A DNA stretch of 64,000 bases from Paracoccus marinus (GTDB lineage Bacteria > Pseudomonadota > Alphaproteobacteria > Rhodobacterales > Rhodobacteraceae), in the NCBI RefSeq assembly GCF_007018965.1, contig NZ_VJYZ01000005.1, forward strand, positions 292,671 through 356,670. The letters run 5' to 3'. Both the position numbers and the translations under genes were made by a program. Positions 1-8,043 of the stretch are shown in pieces (positions within the stretch are counted from its first letter, which is position 1; each line of letters begins with the position of its first letter). The notes beneath the pieces were generated by a model that searched no databases, had not been told where the DNA came from, and was given only the letters and a program-made list of their open reading frames with translations.

Positions 1-1
1 G

Positions 2-247
2 GGCGTCGAAAACTACCAGATCACGCTGGGCGGCGACGGCACCGAACGTGCGGCCATCGGCGAGCGCACCGGCCCGGGCTTTCCCGCCGACCGGATCGTG
101 CCCGCGATCGAACGACTGGTGGACGCCTATCTCGACCTGCGCGAAGACGCGGACGAGCCCTTCATCGACACCTACCGCCGCGTCGGCATGGACCCCTTCA
201 AGGCCGCCCTTTACGATCAGGCAGGGGATACCGCCCATGCCGCATGA
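2..247 (+). CDS. Sulfite/nitrite reductase, C-terminal fragment (5' end outside window)
   Basis: An open frame enters at base 2 and ends with TGA at 245-247, giving 81 residues that start GVENYQITLGGDGTERAAIG. The phrase YQITLGG followed by a 'GPGF' loop and a helical tail is typical of the last part of sirohaem/4Fe-4S sulfite and nitrite reductases. The stop lies 8 bases inside the next gene (cysH start at 237), so the two are translationally coupled. The haem-binding cysteines lie upstream of the window, so sulfite cannot be told from nitrite as substrate here. The cysH and fpr partners favour an assimilatory sulfite reductase. Confidence 0.8.
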   Translation, partial: GVENYQITLGGDGTERAAIGERTGPGFPADRIVPAIERLVDAYLDLREDADEPFIDTYRRVGMDPFKAALYDQAGDTAHAA

Positions 248-1508
248 TCTGGCGCCCATGGACCTGTCGGACGCGACCTCGGCGGAGCTTGCCGACCGCG
301 CGGCCGCGCTGAACGCCGCCTATCGCAACCACTCGGCCTTTGCGGTGATGAGCCGCGCGATGGACGACCCGTCGGTCGGCACCGTCGCGCTGGTGTCGTC
401 GTTCGGGGCGGAATCGGTCGTGCTGCTGCACATGCTGTCGGTGATGGACCGCCGCCGGCCGGTGCTGTTTCTGGAAACCGGAATGCTGTTTCGCGAAACG
501 CTGGACTATCAGCGCGATCTGGCCGAACGCTTCGGCCTGACCGACCTGCGGCTGATCCGCCCGGACGACGCCGCGCTGGCGGCGGTGGACCCGGACGGCA
601 CGCTCAACACCCGCGACACCGACGCCTGCTGCGCGGTCCGCAAGGTCCGCCCGCTCGAACAGGCGCTGGCGCCGTTCGACGCCTGGATCACCGGCCGCAA
701 GCGGTTTCAAAGCGGCACCCGCGCCGCGCTCGAGTTCTTCGAGCCCGACGGGGCGCGGCTGAAGATCAACCCGCTGGCCTGCTGGACGCCCGAGGACGTG
801 CGCGACTACATGGACAACAACCGCCTGCCACGCCACCCGCTGGTCGCCAAGGGGTTTCCGTCCATCGGCTGCGCGCCCTGCACCACGGCGGTCGCGCCCG
901 GCGAGGACCCGCGCGCCGGACGCTGGCGCGGCAAGACCAAGGAAGAATGCGGCATCCACTTCGTGAACGGGCGCATGGTGCGCGGCCCGGCGCCGAAGGC
1001 CGACGAAACGATGGGGGAGACGATCGTGGCCAAGGATATTGTGGCGGAAGACCGGGGCGTCGAAGCGCCCGCGCCCGAGCTTGCCGCTGACGCGCCGGCC
1101 GCGCCCGTGATCGCGCGTGACGACGGCTTCAGCGCCGAGGACTGGCACGCGCCCTTCGACGCGCTGGCCGACCTGACCGAGGCAGGCGCGGCAGCCGTTG
1201 ACGTGCCGTCCGACGCCGATCCGGCCGCGCTTGCAGGCAGGCTGGATGCCGCCCGCATCATCCGGGTGGACTTCCCGTCGTTCTCGGACGGGCGCGGCTT
1301 CACCATCGCCAGGCGCCTGCGCGAGATGGGCTATACCGGCCGGCTGCGCGCGCGGGGCGTGATCGCCGACCAGTACGCGATGGCGCGCCGGTCCGGGTTC
1401 GACGAGGTCGAGGTCGCCCCCCAGCTGGCCGCCCGCCAGCCCGAGGACCAGTGGCTCGCCCGCGCGCAATGGCGCGCCAACGACTACCAGGCCCGCCTGC
1501 GCGGCTGA
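237..1508 (+). CDS. cysH: APS/PAPS reductase CysH fused to a DUF934 domain
   Basis: 423 residues. Residues 1-250 are a CysH-type adenylyl-sulfate reductase: nucleotide-binding SSFGAES at 54-60, a CC pair at 131-132, GRKRFQSG at 153-160, a CxxC pair at 212/215 and the catalytic cysteine in KEECGIHF (C238). The two cysteine pairs are the 4Fe-4S ligands of the APS-using class, so the likely reaction is APS to sulfite and AMP. Residues about 295-423 (from DDGFSAEDW; FPSFSDGRGFTIARRLRE at 347-364) match the DUF934 family, which is normally a separate small gene beside sulfite reductase. Residues 250-295 form an acidic, Ala/Pro-rich linker. No stop separates the parts. ATG 237 is chosen because it starts at the CysH N-terminus. 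An internal ATG at 1011 could start a separate DUF934 protein, but no clear ribosome site precedes it. Confidence 0.9.
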   Translation: MPHDLAPMDLSDATSAELADRAAALNAAYRNHSAFAVMSRAMDDPSVGTVALVSSFGAESVVLLHMLSVMDRRRPVLFLETGMLFRETLDYQRDLAERFGLTDLRLIRPDDAALAAVDPDGTLNTRDTDACCAVRKVRPLEQALAPFDAWITGRKRFQSGTRAALEFFEPDGARLKINPLACWTPEDVRDYMDNNRLPRHPLVAKGFPSIGCAPCTTAVAPGEDPRAGRWRGKTKEECGIHFVNGRMVRGPAPKADETMGETIVAKDIVAEDRGVEAPAPELAADAPAAPVIARDDGFSAEDWHAPFDALADLTEAGAAAVDVPSDADPAALAGRLDAARIIRVDFPSFSDGRGFTIARRLREMGYTGRLRARGVIADQYAMARRSGFDEVEVAPQLAARQPEDQWLARAQWRANDYQARLRG

Positions 1509-1564
1509 CGCCCCGCGCTTTCCCGACCGACCCACGGCGACGCCCGCCGGCCGAAAGGATGTCC

Positions 1565-2437
1565 ATGAACCAGATCGCCGCCACCCCAAACGCCGCCACG
1601 GCCGAAACCGTCGCCGCCCCCGTGGCCGCCCCTGTGGCCACCCCCGCCACGATCCCCGATGCGACCGAGGTCACGGCCGTCACCCACTGGACCGACCGGC
1701 TGTTCTCGTTCCGCTGCAAGCGGCCGGCGGCGCTGCGGTTCCGGTCGGGGGAGTTCGTGATGATCGGCTTGCCGGGCGATCCCGACCCGGTCACCGACCG
1801 CAGCAAGCCGGTCATGCGCGCCTATTCCATCGCCTCGCCCGCCTGGGACGACGAGCTCGAGTTCTATTCGATCAAGGTCGCGGACGGGCCGCTGACCTCG
1901 CGGCTTCAGCACGTCCGGCCCGGCGACCTGATCATCCTGCGGCCCAAGCCTGTGGGCACGCTGGTCCACGACGCGATCCTGCCGGGGAAACGGCTGTGGC
2001 TGTTCGCGACCGGCACCGGCTTCGCGCCGTTCGCGAGCCTGCTGCGCGAGCCCGAGACGTGGGAGCGCTTCGACCGCGTGATCGTCACCCACACCTGCCG
2101 CGAGGTCGCGGACCTGGCTTACGGGCGCGCGATCGTGGCGGCGTTGCCCGACGATCCGCTGATCGGTGAGCTGGTCGGCAACAAGCTCAGCTACTATCCC
2201 ACGACCACGCGGCAGGACAGCGTTCACACCGGCCGGATCACCGACCTGCTGCGGGCGGGGACGGCGCAGCGCGACCTGGGGATCGACGCGATTTCGGCCG
2301 CGACCGACCGCGCGATGATCTGCGGATCGCTGGACTTCAACATTGACATCAAGGCCGTCCTCGAAGGGTTCGGGCTGGGGGAGGGCGCGAACTCGGACCC
2401 GCGCCACTACGTCGTCGAAAAAGCTTTTGTCGGCTGA
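1565..2437 (+). CDS. fpr: Ferredoxin-NADP+ reductase
   Basis: 290 residues from ATG 1565. It carries FAD-binding RAYSIASP, the NADP-binding GTGFAPFASLLREPE and the C-terminal HYVVEKAFVG tail, typical of bacterial subclass plant-type FNRs. It transfers electrons between NADPH and ferredoxin or flavodoxin in the cytoplasm. Here it probably supplies the ferredoxin-dependent sulfite reductase encoded just upstream. ATG 1565 is preferred over ATG 1559 because the GAAAGG ribosome site abuts 1559 but is 6 nt from 1565. The first 30 residues are Ala/Thr/Pro-rich and lie before the FAD domain, which is unusual for the family and may be flexible. It follows cysH after 56 bp with no terminator, so it is probably the last gene of the sulfur operon. 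Confidence 0.92.
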   Translation: MNQIAATPNAATAETVAAPVAAPVATPATIPDATEVTAVTHWTDRLFSFRCKRPAALRFRSGEFVMIGLPGDPDPVTDRSKPVMRAYSIASPAWDDELEFYSIKVADGPLTSRLQHVRPGDLIILRPKPVGTLVHDAILPGKRLWLFATGTGFAPFASLLREPETWERFDRVIVTHTCREVADLAYGRAIVAALPDDPLIGELVGNKLSYYPTTTRQDSVHTGRITDLLRAGTAQRDLGIDAISAATDRAMICGSLDFNIDIKAVLEGFGLGEGANSDPRHYVVEKAFVG

Positions 2438-2477
2438 ACGAGGCCGTCTTGCCGCAGGATGCGGAGCCCCGCCACTT

Positions 2478-2497
2478 TACATTCATCCATGACTGTA
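2478..2497. promoter_or_regulatory. Putative operator of the TetR-family efflux regulator
   Basis: TACATTCAT-CC-ATGACTGTA is an inverted repeat with 8 of 9 matching positions. It lies 31 bp before the regulator start and overlaps a possible -10 (TATATT, 2496-2501). It resembles AcrR-type operators, which are built on TACAT/ATGTA half-sites. Autoregulation of the regulator-pump operon is inferred. Confidence 0.55.
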
Positions 2498-2528
2498 TAT
2501 TACTGCGCCTCGACAACGGGTGTGGGCG

Positions 2529-3203
2529 ATGCGGCGGACCAAGGAAGAATCGGAGCTGACGCGCGCCGCGATCCTGAACGCGGCCGAGCGGGTGTTCTGC
2601 GAGCAGGGCTTCGCAGGCGCGACCATCGACGGGATTTCCCGCGCCGCCGGCCTGACGCGGGGCGCTTTCTACTGGCACTTCAAGGACAAGGCCGAGCTTC
2701 TTGGCGCGCTTTATGCGCGATCTGTGCTGCCACAGGAACTGATCCTCAGCAGCGCGGCCGAAACCGGCAGCGATCCCCTGTGCTCGCTCATGGATGCGGG
2801 CGTCGCATCGCTGCGCGAGTTCGAGGAGGACGAGGGCAAGCAGCGGATGTTCCGCATCATGTCCGACATGACCATCGGCGACGACGCGCGGACGAACCTT
2901 GCGCGGGTCGACGCCGAACTCGATGCGCTGATCCTGCGCGTGATGACCTGCGCCAAGGATACCGGCGGGCTGCATCCTGAAATCTGCGCGCGCGAGGCGG
3001 CGGTGTTCGTGGGCGTCACCATCGGCGGTCTGCTGGCCGAATGGCTGCGCTCGGGCAAGTCGTTCCCGCTTGCGTCCTACGGCGAAAAGCTGCTGCGCCG
3101 CCACATCGCGATGCTGCGCGGCGATGCGGTGGGCTGCGGGCTGGCGCCTGCGCCCGGACCCGCGCCGGAAACTGCCGCCGCACCGGCCGCCATAACCGAC
3201 TGA
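2529..3203 (+). CDS. TetR/AcrR-family efflux regulator
   Basis: 224 residues from ATG 2529. The N-terminal helix-turn-helix reads RAAILNAAERVFCEQGF then GATIDGISRAAGLTRGAFYWHFKDKAELL (about residues 13-60), the classic TetR signature. The following helical ligand-binding domain resembles the AcrR C-terminal class (MTIGDDARTNLARVDAEL, LLAEWLRSGKSF). It is likely a repressor released by pump substrates. It sits 78 bp upstream of the adaptor gene on the same strand, so regulator and pump may be co-transcribed from a promoter overlapped by the palindrome at 2478-2497. A GTG at 2520 is possible but less likely as start. Confidence 0.85.
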   Translation: MRRTKEESELTRAAILNAAERVFCEQGFAGATIDGISRAAGLTRGAFYWHFKDKAELLGALYARSVLPQELILSSAAETGSDPLCSLMDAGVASLREFEEDEGKQRMFRIMSDMTIGDDARTNLARVDAELDALILRVMTCAKDTGGLHPEICAREAAVFVGVTIGGLLAEWLRSGKSFPLASYGEKLLRRHIAMLRGDAVGCGLAPAPGPAPETAAAPAAITD

Positions 3204-3281
3204 CCAGACCCGAACCGCCCGGCCAGCGTTGGCCAAACCCCAGGCGCCCCGCCGCCCCAACCGATCATCCGAAGGCTCGCC

Positions 3282-4760
3282 ATGCCCCGCACCGTCCGCC
3301 CCCGCCGTCCGTCCCGTCCTGTTCAGGGCGGCCGCTTCGGCCATATCGCCGTGACCCTTGCGGGCGCGATCCTGACGGCGTTGCCCGCCGCCGCGCCGGC
3401 GCAGGACCAGGCGGGTGGCGAGGCGCCGCCGCCCGCCAGCGTCTCGGTCGTCACGGCGCAGCCCACCGACTACACCATGACCGTGCGCCTGCCCGGGCGG
3501 ATCAAGGCGTCCACCATTTCCGAGGTGCGGCCGCAGGTGTCGGGCATCATCCGCGAGCGGCAGTTCGAGGAAGGGGCCGAGGTCGAGGCGGGCCAGCCCC
3601 TGTATACCATCGAGCCCGACACCTATGCCGCGGGCGCGGCGGCGGCGCGCGCGGGCGTCGCGCAGGCGCAGTCGAACTTCGACCTCGCCGCGCGCGAGGC
3701 CGACCGGGCCGAGGAACTCTTCGCGAACAACACCACGCCGGGCCAGCGCCGCGACAGCGCCATCGCCGCGCGCGAAAGCGCGGATGCCGCTCTGCAACTG
3801 GCCAAGGCCGAGCTGCAGGCGGCCGAGATCGACCTTGAGCGGACGACGATCCGGGCGCCCATCGCGGGCGTGATCGGCTTTTCACAGGCGACGCCCGGCA
3901 CGCTGGTCGCGGCCCAGCAACCCGAACCGCTGACCACGATCCGCGCGCTCGATCCTGTCTATGTCGATGTCACGCAGTCGGCCAACGACCTGTTGCAGTG
4001 GCGGCAGTCGGCTGAACACGGCGGCGTGCTGGCGACGGGGCAGGCGACGCTGATCCTGCCCACCGGCGACACCTACCCGATCAAGGGCGAGCTGCGCGCG
4101 GCCGAGCCGCAGGTCGAGCCGACCACCGGCATGATCGCGCTGCGGATCGCGTTTCCGAACCCCGACCAGCTGCTGCTGCCCGGCCTTTACGTCGAGGTCG
4201 AGCTGCCGCAGATGGAGGAAGAGGACGCCTATCTCGTCCCCATGGCGGCCGTGATGCGCGACGCCGAGGGCGCGCCGTCGGCCTGGGTGGTCGAGAACGG
4301 GACGGTCGCGGCGCGGCCGCTGACGGTTCTCACGTCGGACGAAAGCAACTGGGTCGTGACCGACGGGCTGAAGCCGCGCGACCAGATCATCACGGCGGGC
4401 TTCCAGAAGACCGGCCCCGGCGCGCCGGTTGTCATCGCCCCTCCCGCAGGCGCACCCGCAGGCGCACCCGCAGGCGTTCCGGCCCCTGAGGCGGCCGCCG
4501 ATGGCGCCCCCGCCCAGGCCGCACCCGCCGAAGGCGGCGCGCCGGGCGAGGCACCGGCACCCGTTGGCGAGGCTGCCGCGCCGCAGGCGCCCGTCGATGG
4601 CGCAGCCGCCCCGGCCGCCGACGCGCCCGCGCAAGCGCCCGCAGCCACCGAACCTGCCGCGCGCGACCCCGCGACCGACCCCGCGTCCGGCCCCGCAGCC
4701 GCCGCGCCCGAAAGCACCGGCACCGCCCCGGCATCCGACGCCGCGCCGGAAGGAAACTGA
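3282..4760 (+). CDS. RND efflux periplasmic adaptor (MexA/AcrA family)
   Basis: 492 residues. A basic N-terminus and hydrophobic segment (about 23-43, ending APAQ) form an export signal; I see no lipobox cysteine. The adaptor core covers about 50-385: VRLPGRIKASTISEVRPQVSGII, the lipoyl/hairpin region with YTIEPDTY and the coiled-coil arm, then TTIRAPIAGVIGF and the beta-barrel segment DPVYVDVTQSAND. It would link the inner-membrane pump to an outer-membrane channel. After about residue 388 comes a roughly 105-residue Ala/Pro/Gly-rich tail, starting with a GAPAGAPAG repeat; homologues normally end near 380-400. The tail is probably disordered in the periplasm. The pump gene starts 3 bp after the stop. 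Confidence 0.9.
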   Translation: MPRTVRPRRPSRPVQGGRFGHIAVTLAGAILTALPAAAPAQDQAGGEAPPPASVSVVTAQPTDYTMTVRLPGRIKASTISEVRPQVSGIIRERQFEEGAEVEAGQPLYTIEPDTYAAGAAAARAGVAQAQSNFDLAAREADRAEELFANNTTPGQRRDSAIAARESADAALQLAKAELQAAEIDLERTTIRAPIAGVIGFSQATPGTLVAAQQPEPLTTIRALDPVYVDVTQSANDLLQWRQSAEHGGVLATGQATLILPTGDTYPIKGELRAAEPQVEPTTGMIALRIAFPNPDQLLLPGLYVEVELPQMEEEDAYLVPMAAVMRDAEGAPSAWVVENGTVAARPLTVLTSDESNWVVTDGLKPRDQIITAGFQKTGPGAPVVIAPPAGAPAGAPAGVPAPEAAADGAPAQAAPAEGGAPGEAPAPVGEAAAPQAPVDGAAAPAADAPAQAPAATEPAARDPATDPASGPAAAAPESTGTAPASDAAPEGN

Positions 4761-4763
4761 TCC

Positions 4764-7700
4764 ATGTCACGCTTCTTCATCGACAGGCCGATCTTCGCCT
4801 GGGTGATCGCGATCATCATCATGGGGCTTGGCACCCTGTCGATCCTGCGGCTGCCGATCTCGCAATATCCGACCATCGCCGGTCCCTCGGTCGTCATCAA
4901 CGCGGTCTATCCGGGCGCGTCGGCGGAAACCGTGTCGGACACGGTGGTGCAGGTGATCGAACGGCAGATGACCGGGATCGACGGGCTGCGCTACATCAAC
5001 TCCAGCACCACCTCGACGGGCGGGGCGACGGTCACGCTGAACTTTGAGCTGGGGACCGACCCCGACATCGCGCAGGTGCAGGTGCAGAACAAGCTCGCGC
5101 AGGCGAACGCGAGCCTGCCCGAGCCGGTGGCGCGGCAGGGCGTAACGGTCCAGAAGTCCGGCTCGGGCTTCCTGATGGTCATTGGCCTGGTGTCCACGGA
5201 CGGGTCGCGCTCGGCCATCGACCTTAACGACTACCTCAACTCCTACGTCGTCGACTCGCTGTCGCGGCTGGAAGGGGTGGGCGGCGTCCAGGTGTTCGGG
5301 ACCGAATACGCGATGCGGATCTGGCTCGACCCGGTGAAGCTGAAATACTACGACATGACCCCCGACCAGGTGGTCGCCGCGATCCGGGCGCAGAACGCGC
5401 AGATCTCGGCGGGCGCGTTCGGGCAGATGCCCGCGCCGCAGGGCCAGCAGCTGAACGCCACGATCACCGCGCAGTCGCTGCTGCGCACGCCCGAGGACTT
5501 CGAGCGGATCGTGCTGCGCGCCGACACCGACGGCGGGCTCGTGTTGCTGCGCGACGTGGCCCGGGCCGAGCTTGGCACCGAAAGCTACGAGATCGCGGGC
5601 TTCTACAACGGCGACCCGGCGTCGGGGATGGCGGTGCAGCTTGCCTCGGGGGCAAACGCGCTCGACACGGCCGAGACCGTCAAGGCGCATGTGGATCAGC
5701 TGGCCAAGTTCCTGCCCGCAGGCACCCAGTTCGTCATTCCCTACGACACGACCCCGTTCGTCCTGATCTCGATCGAGGCGGTGATCGACACGCTGATCGA
5801 GGCGATCGCCCTCGTCGTCCTCGTCATGCTGGTGTTCCTGCACAACTTCCGCGCGACGCTCATCCCGACGCTGGCGGTGCCGGTCGTCATCCTGGGCACG
5901 TTCGGGATCATGGGACTGCTGGGGTTCAGCATCAACACGCTGACCATGCTCGCGATGGTGCTGGCGATCGGGCTGCTGGTCGATGACGCCATCGTGGTGG
6001 TCGAGAACGTCGAGCGGATCATGCGCGACGAGGGGCTGGGCCCTGTCGAGGCGACGCGCAAGTCGATGGATGAGATTTCCGGCGCGCTTGTTGGCATCGG
6101 CCTTGTCGTGTCGGCGGTGTTCGTGCCGATGGCGTTCTTCGGCGGCTCGACCGGCGAGATGTACAAGCAGTTCTCGGTCACCATCGTGTCGGCGATGTTG
6201 TTGTCGGTGGTGGTGGCGCTGATCTTCACGCCCGCGCTGTGCGCGACGCTGCTGAAACCCTATGACCACTCGCACGACCCCGACCAGCAGGCCGCCCGCG
6301 CGAAAAGCGGCCAGCGCGGCCCCCGCAAGGGCATCCTCGCGCGCCTCGGCTCGGGGTTCAGCGACGGGTTCGAGCGGGTGTTTTCCCGGATCACCAACGG
6401 CTATGCCGCGATCGTGCGGGCAGTGACGGCCGGTCCGCTCAAGATGCTGATCGTCTATGCGCTGATCGTGGGCGGCATGGTCGTGATGTACCAGCGCACC
6501 CCGACCTCGTTCCTTCCGGGCGAGGATCAGGGCGCGATCATGACCATCGTGCAGGCGCCCTCGGGCACCACGGCCGAGGCGACCGAGGCGGTGCTTGAAA
6601 ACGTCTCGAACTACTGGACCACGGCCGAGGCCGACAACGTCGAGTCGGTCTTTTCGGTGCGCGGCTTCTCGTTCGTGGGGCAGGGGCAGAACGTCGGCAT
6701 GATGTTCGTCCGCCTGAAGGAGTGGGACACGCGCACGTCGCCCGAAGCCTCGGCCGAGGCGATCGGCGGGCGCGCCTTCGGCCCCCTGATGGGCGGCATC
6801 CGCGAGGCGATGGTGATCCCGATCGTGCCCCCCGCGGTCCTGGAGCTTGGGAACTCGGACGGGTTCTCGGGCATCCTGACCGCCGCCGCCGGGCAATCGC
6901 ACGAGGAGCTGCTGGCCGCGCGCAACCAGCTTCTGGGCCTTGCCGGGCAAAGCAAGGTCGTGACCGCGGTCCGCCCAAGCGGGGTCGAGGACGCGTCGCA
7001 GTTCCAGCTGAACATCGACTGGGCCAAGGCGGGCGCGGTCGGGGTAACGGCGGCCGACGTCGGTTCGTTCCTCTCCACCATCTGGTCGGGCACCTACGTC
7101 AACGACTTCATCTACAACGGCCGGATCAAGCGGGTCTATGTGCAGGGCGAGCCCTGGGCGCGCACCGCGCCCAAGGACCTGTCGCTGTGGCGGGTTCAGA
7201 ACACGAACGGCGAGTTCGTGGACTTCTCGACCTTCGCGACGCAGGACTGGGTCTATGGCCCGCAGCAGGTGTCGCGCTACAACGCGGTGCCGTCCATGGC
7301 GATCGACGGCAGCGCCGCGCCGGGATCGTCCACCGGCGAGGCGCTGGCCGAGATGGAGCGTCTGGCCGCCGAACTGCCGCCCGGCTTCTCGCTGGAATGG
7401 ACCGGCCTGTCGCTGGAGGAAAAGGAGGCCGGGGCGGGCGCCATGACGCTGTATGCGCTGGCGCTGGCGGCGGTGTTCCTGTGTCTTGCCGCGCTTTACG
7501 AAAGCTGGACCATTCCGGTCGCGGTGCTGCTGGCGATGCCCGTGGGGATCCTCGGCGCGCTGATCGGGGCCTATGTGGGCGGGCAGACGAACGGGGTCTA
7601 TTTTCAGGTGGGGCTGCTGACCGTCGTGGGCCTGACCGGCAAGAACGGGATCCTGATCGTCGAGTTCGCGCGCGAGCGGATGGAGACGACGGGCGAAACC

Positions 7701-7964
7701 GCGCTGCAGGCGGTGCGCGAGGCGGCCAAGATCCGGTTCCGGCCGATCCTGATGACCTCGCTCGCCTTCGGGCTGGGGGTGGTGCCGCTGCTGCTGTCCT
7801 CGGGCGCGGGTGCCGGCGCGCGGGTCGCGATCGGCTACGCCACGTTCTTCGGGACGGTCACGGGCACGACCCTGACGCTGATCTTCGTGCCGGTGTTCTT
7901 CGTGCTGATCGACCGCATCTTCGGGCGCAGGAAGGCGGCACCGGCGCAGGCAAAGCCCGCCTGA
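4764..7964 (+). CDS. RND multidrug efflux inner-membrane pump (HAE1 family, AcrB/MexB-like)
   Basis: 1066 residues, normal for HAE1 pumps (about 1030-1060). It begins SRFFIDRPIFAWVIAIIIM with the first transmembrane helix and contains the proton-relay pair LLVDDAIVVVEN (about residues 400-415), two large periplasmic loops and twelve predicted membrane segments. The second half repeats the fold (TVVGLTGKNGILIVEFA near the C-terminus). It exports amphipathic compounds by proton antiport as a trimer with the adaptor encoded 3 bp upstream. No TolC/OprM channel gene follows, so a channel encoded elsewhere must be shared. A positively charged cytoplasmic linker (about 505-530) joins the two halves. 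Confidence 0.95.
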   Translation: MSRFFIDRPIFAWVIAIIIMGLGTLSILRLPISQYPTIAGPSVVINAVYPGASAETVSDTVVQVIERQMTGIDGLRYINSSTTSTGGATVTLNFELGTDPDIAQVQVQNKLAQANASLPEPVARQGVTVQKSGSGFLMVIGLVSTDGSRSAIDLNDYLNSYVVDSLSRLEGVGGVQVFGTEYAMRIWLDPVKLKYYDMTPDQVVAAIRAQNAQISAGAFGQMPAPQGQQLNATITAQSLLRTPEDFERIVLRADTDGGLVLLRDVARAELGTESYEIAGFYNGDPASGMAVQLASGANALDTAETVKAHVDQLAKFLPAGTQFVIPYDTTPFVLISIEAVIDTLIEAIALVVLVMLVFLHNFRATLIPTLAVPVVILGTFGIMGLLGFSINTLTMLAMVLAIGLLVDDAIVVVENVERIMRDEGLGPVEATRKSMDEISGALVGIGLVVSAVFVPMAFFGGSTGEMYKQFSVTIVSAMLLSVVVALIFTPALCATLLKPYDHSHDPDQQAARAKSGQRGPRKGILARLGSGFSDGFERVFSRITNGYAAIVRAVTAGPLKMLIVYALIVGGMVVMYQRTPTSFLPGEDQGAIMTIVQAPSGTTAEATEAVLENVSNYWTTAEADNVESVFSVRGFSFVGQGQNVGMMFVRLKEWDTRTSPEASAEAIGGRAFGPLMGGIREAMVIPIVPPAVLELGNSDGFSGILTAAAGQSHEELLAARNQLLGLAGQSKVVTAVRPSGVEDASQFQLNIDWAKAGAVGVTAADVGSFLSTIWSGTYVNDFIYNGRIKRVYVQGEPWARTAPKDLSLWRVQNTNGEFVDFSTFATQDWVYGPQQVSRYNAVPSMAIDGSAAPGSSTGEALAEMERLAAELPPGFSLEWTGLSLEEKEAGAGAMTLYALALAAVFLCLAALYESWTIPVAVLLAMPVGILGALIGAYVGGQTNGVYFQVGLLTVVGLTGKNGILIVEFARERMETTGETALQAVREAAKIRFRPILMTSLAFGLGVVPLLLSSGAGAGARVAIGYATFFGTVTGTTLTLIFVPVFFVLIDRIFGRRKAAPAQAKPA

Positions 7965-7991
7965 CGCCGCGCCGTCGCCGGCGGACATGAC

Positions 7992-8024
7992 GAGGGGCGC
8001 GGTCCGGTGGCCGCGCCCCTCTTT
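7992..8024 (+). terminator. Intrinsic terminator after the efflux operon
   Basis: An 11-bp perfect stem GAGGGGCGCGG (7992-8002) / CCGCGCCCCTC (8011-8021) with an 8-nt loop is followed by TTT. It lies 27 bp after the pump stop and also separates the convergent hydrolase gene. Confidence 0.75.
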
Positions 8025-8043
8025 CCATCTCGCAACGCTGCGA

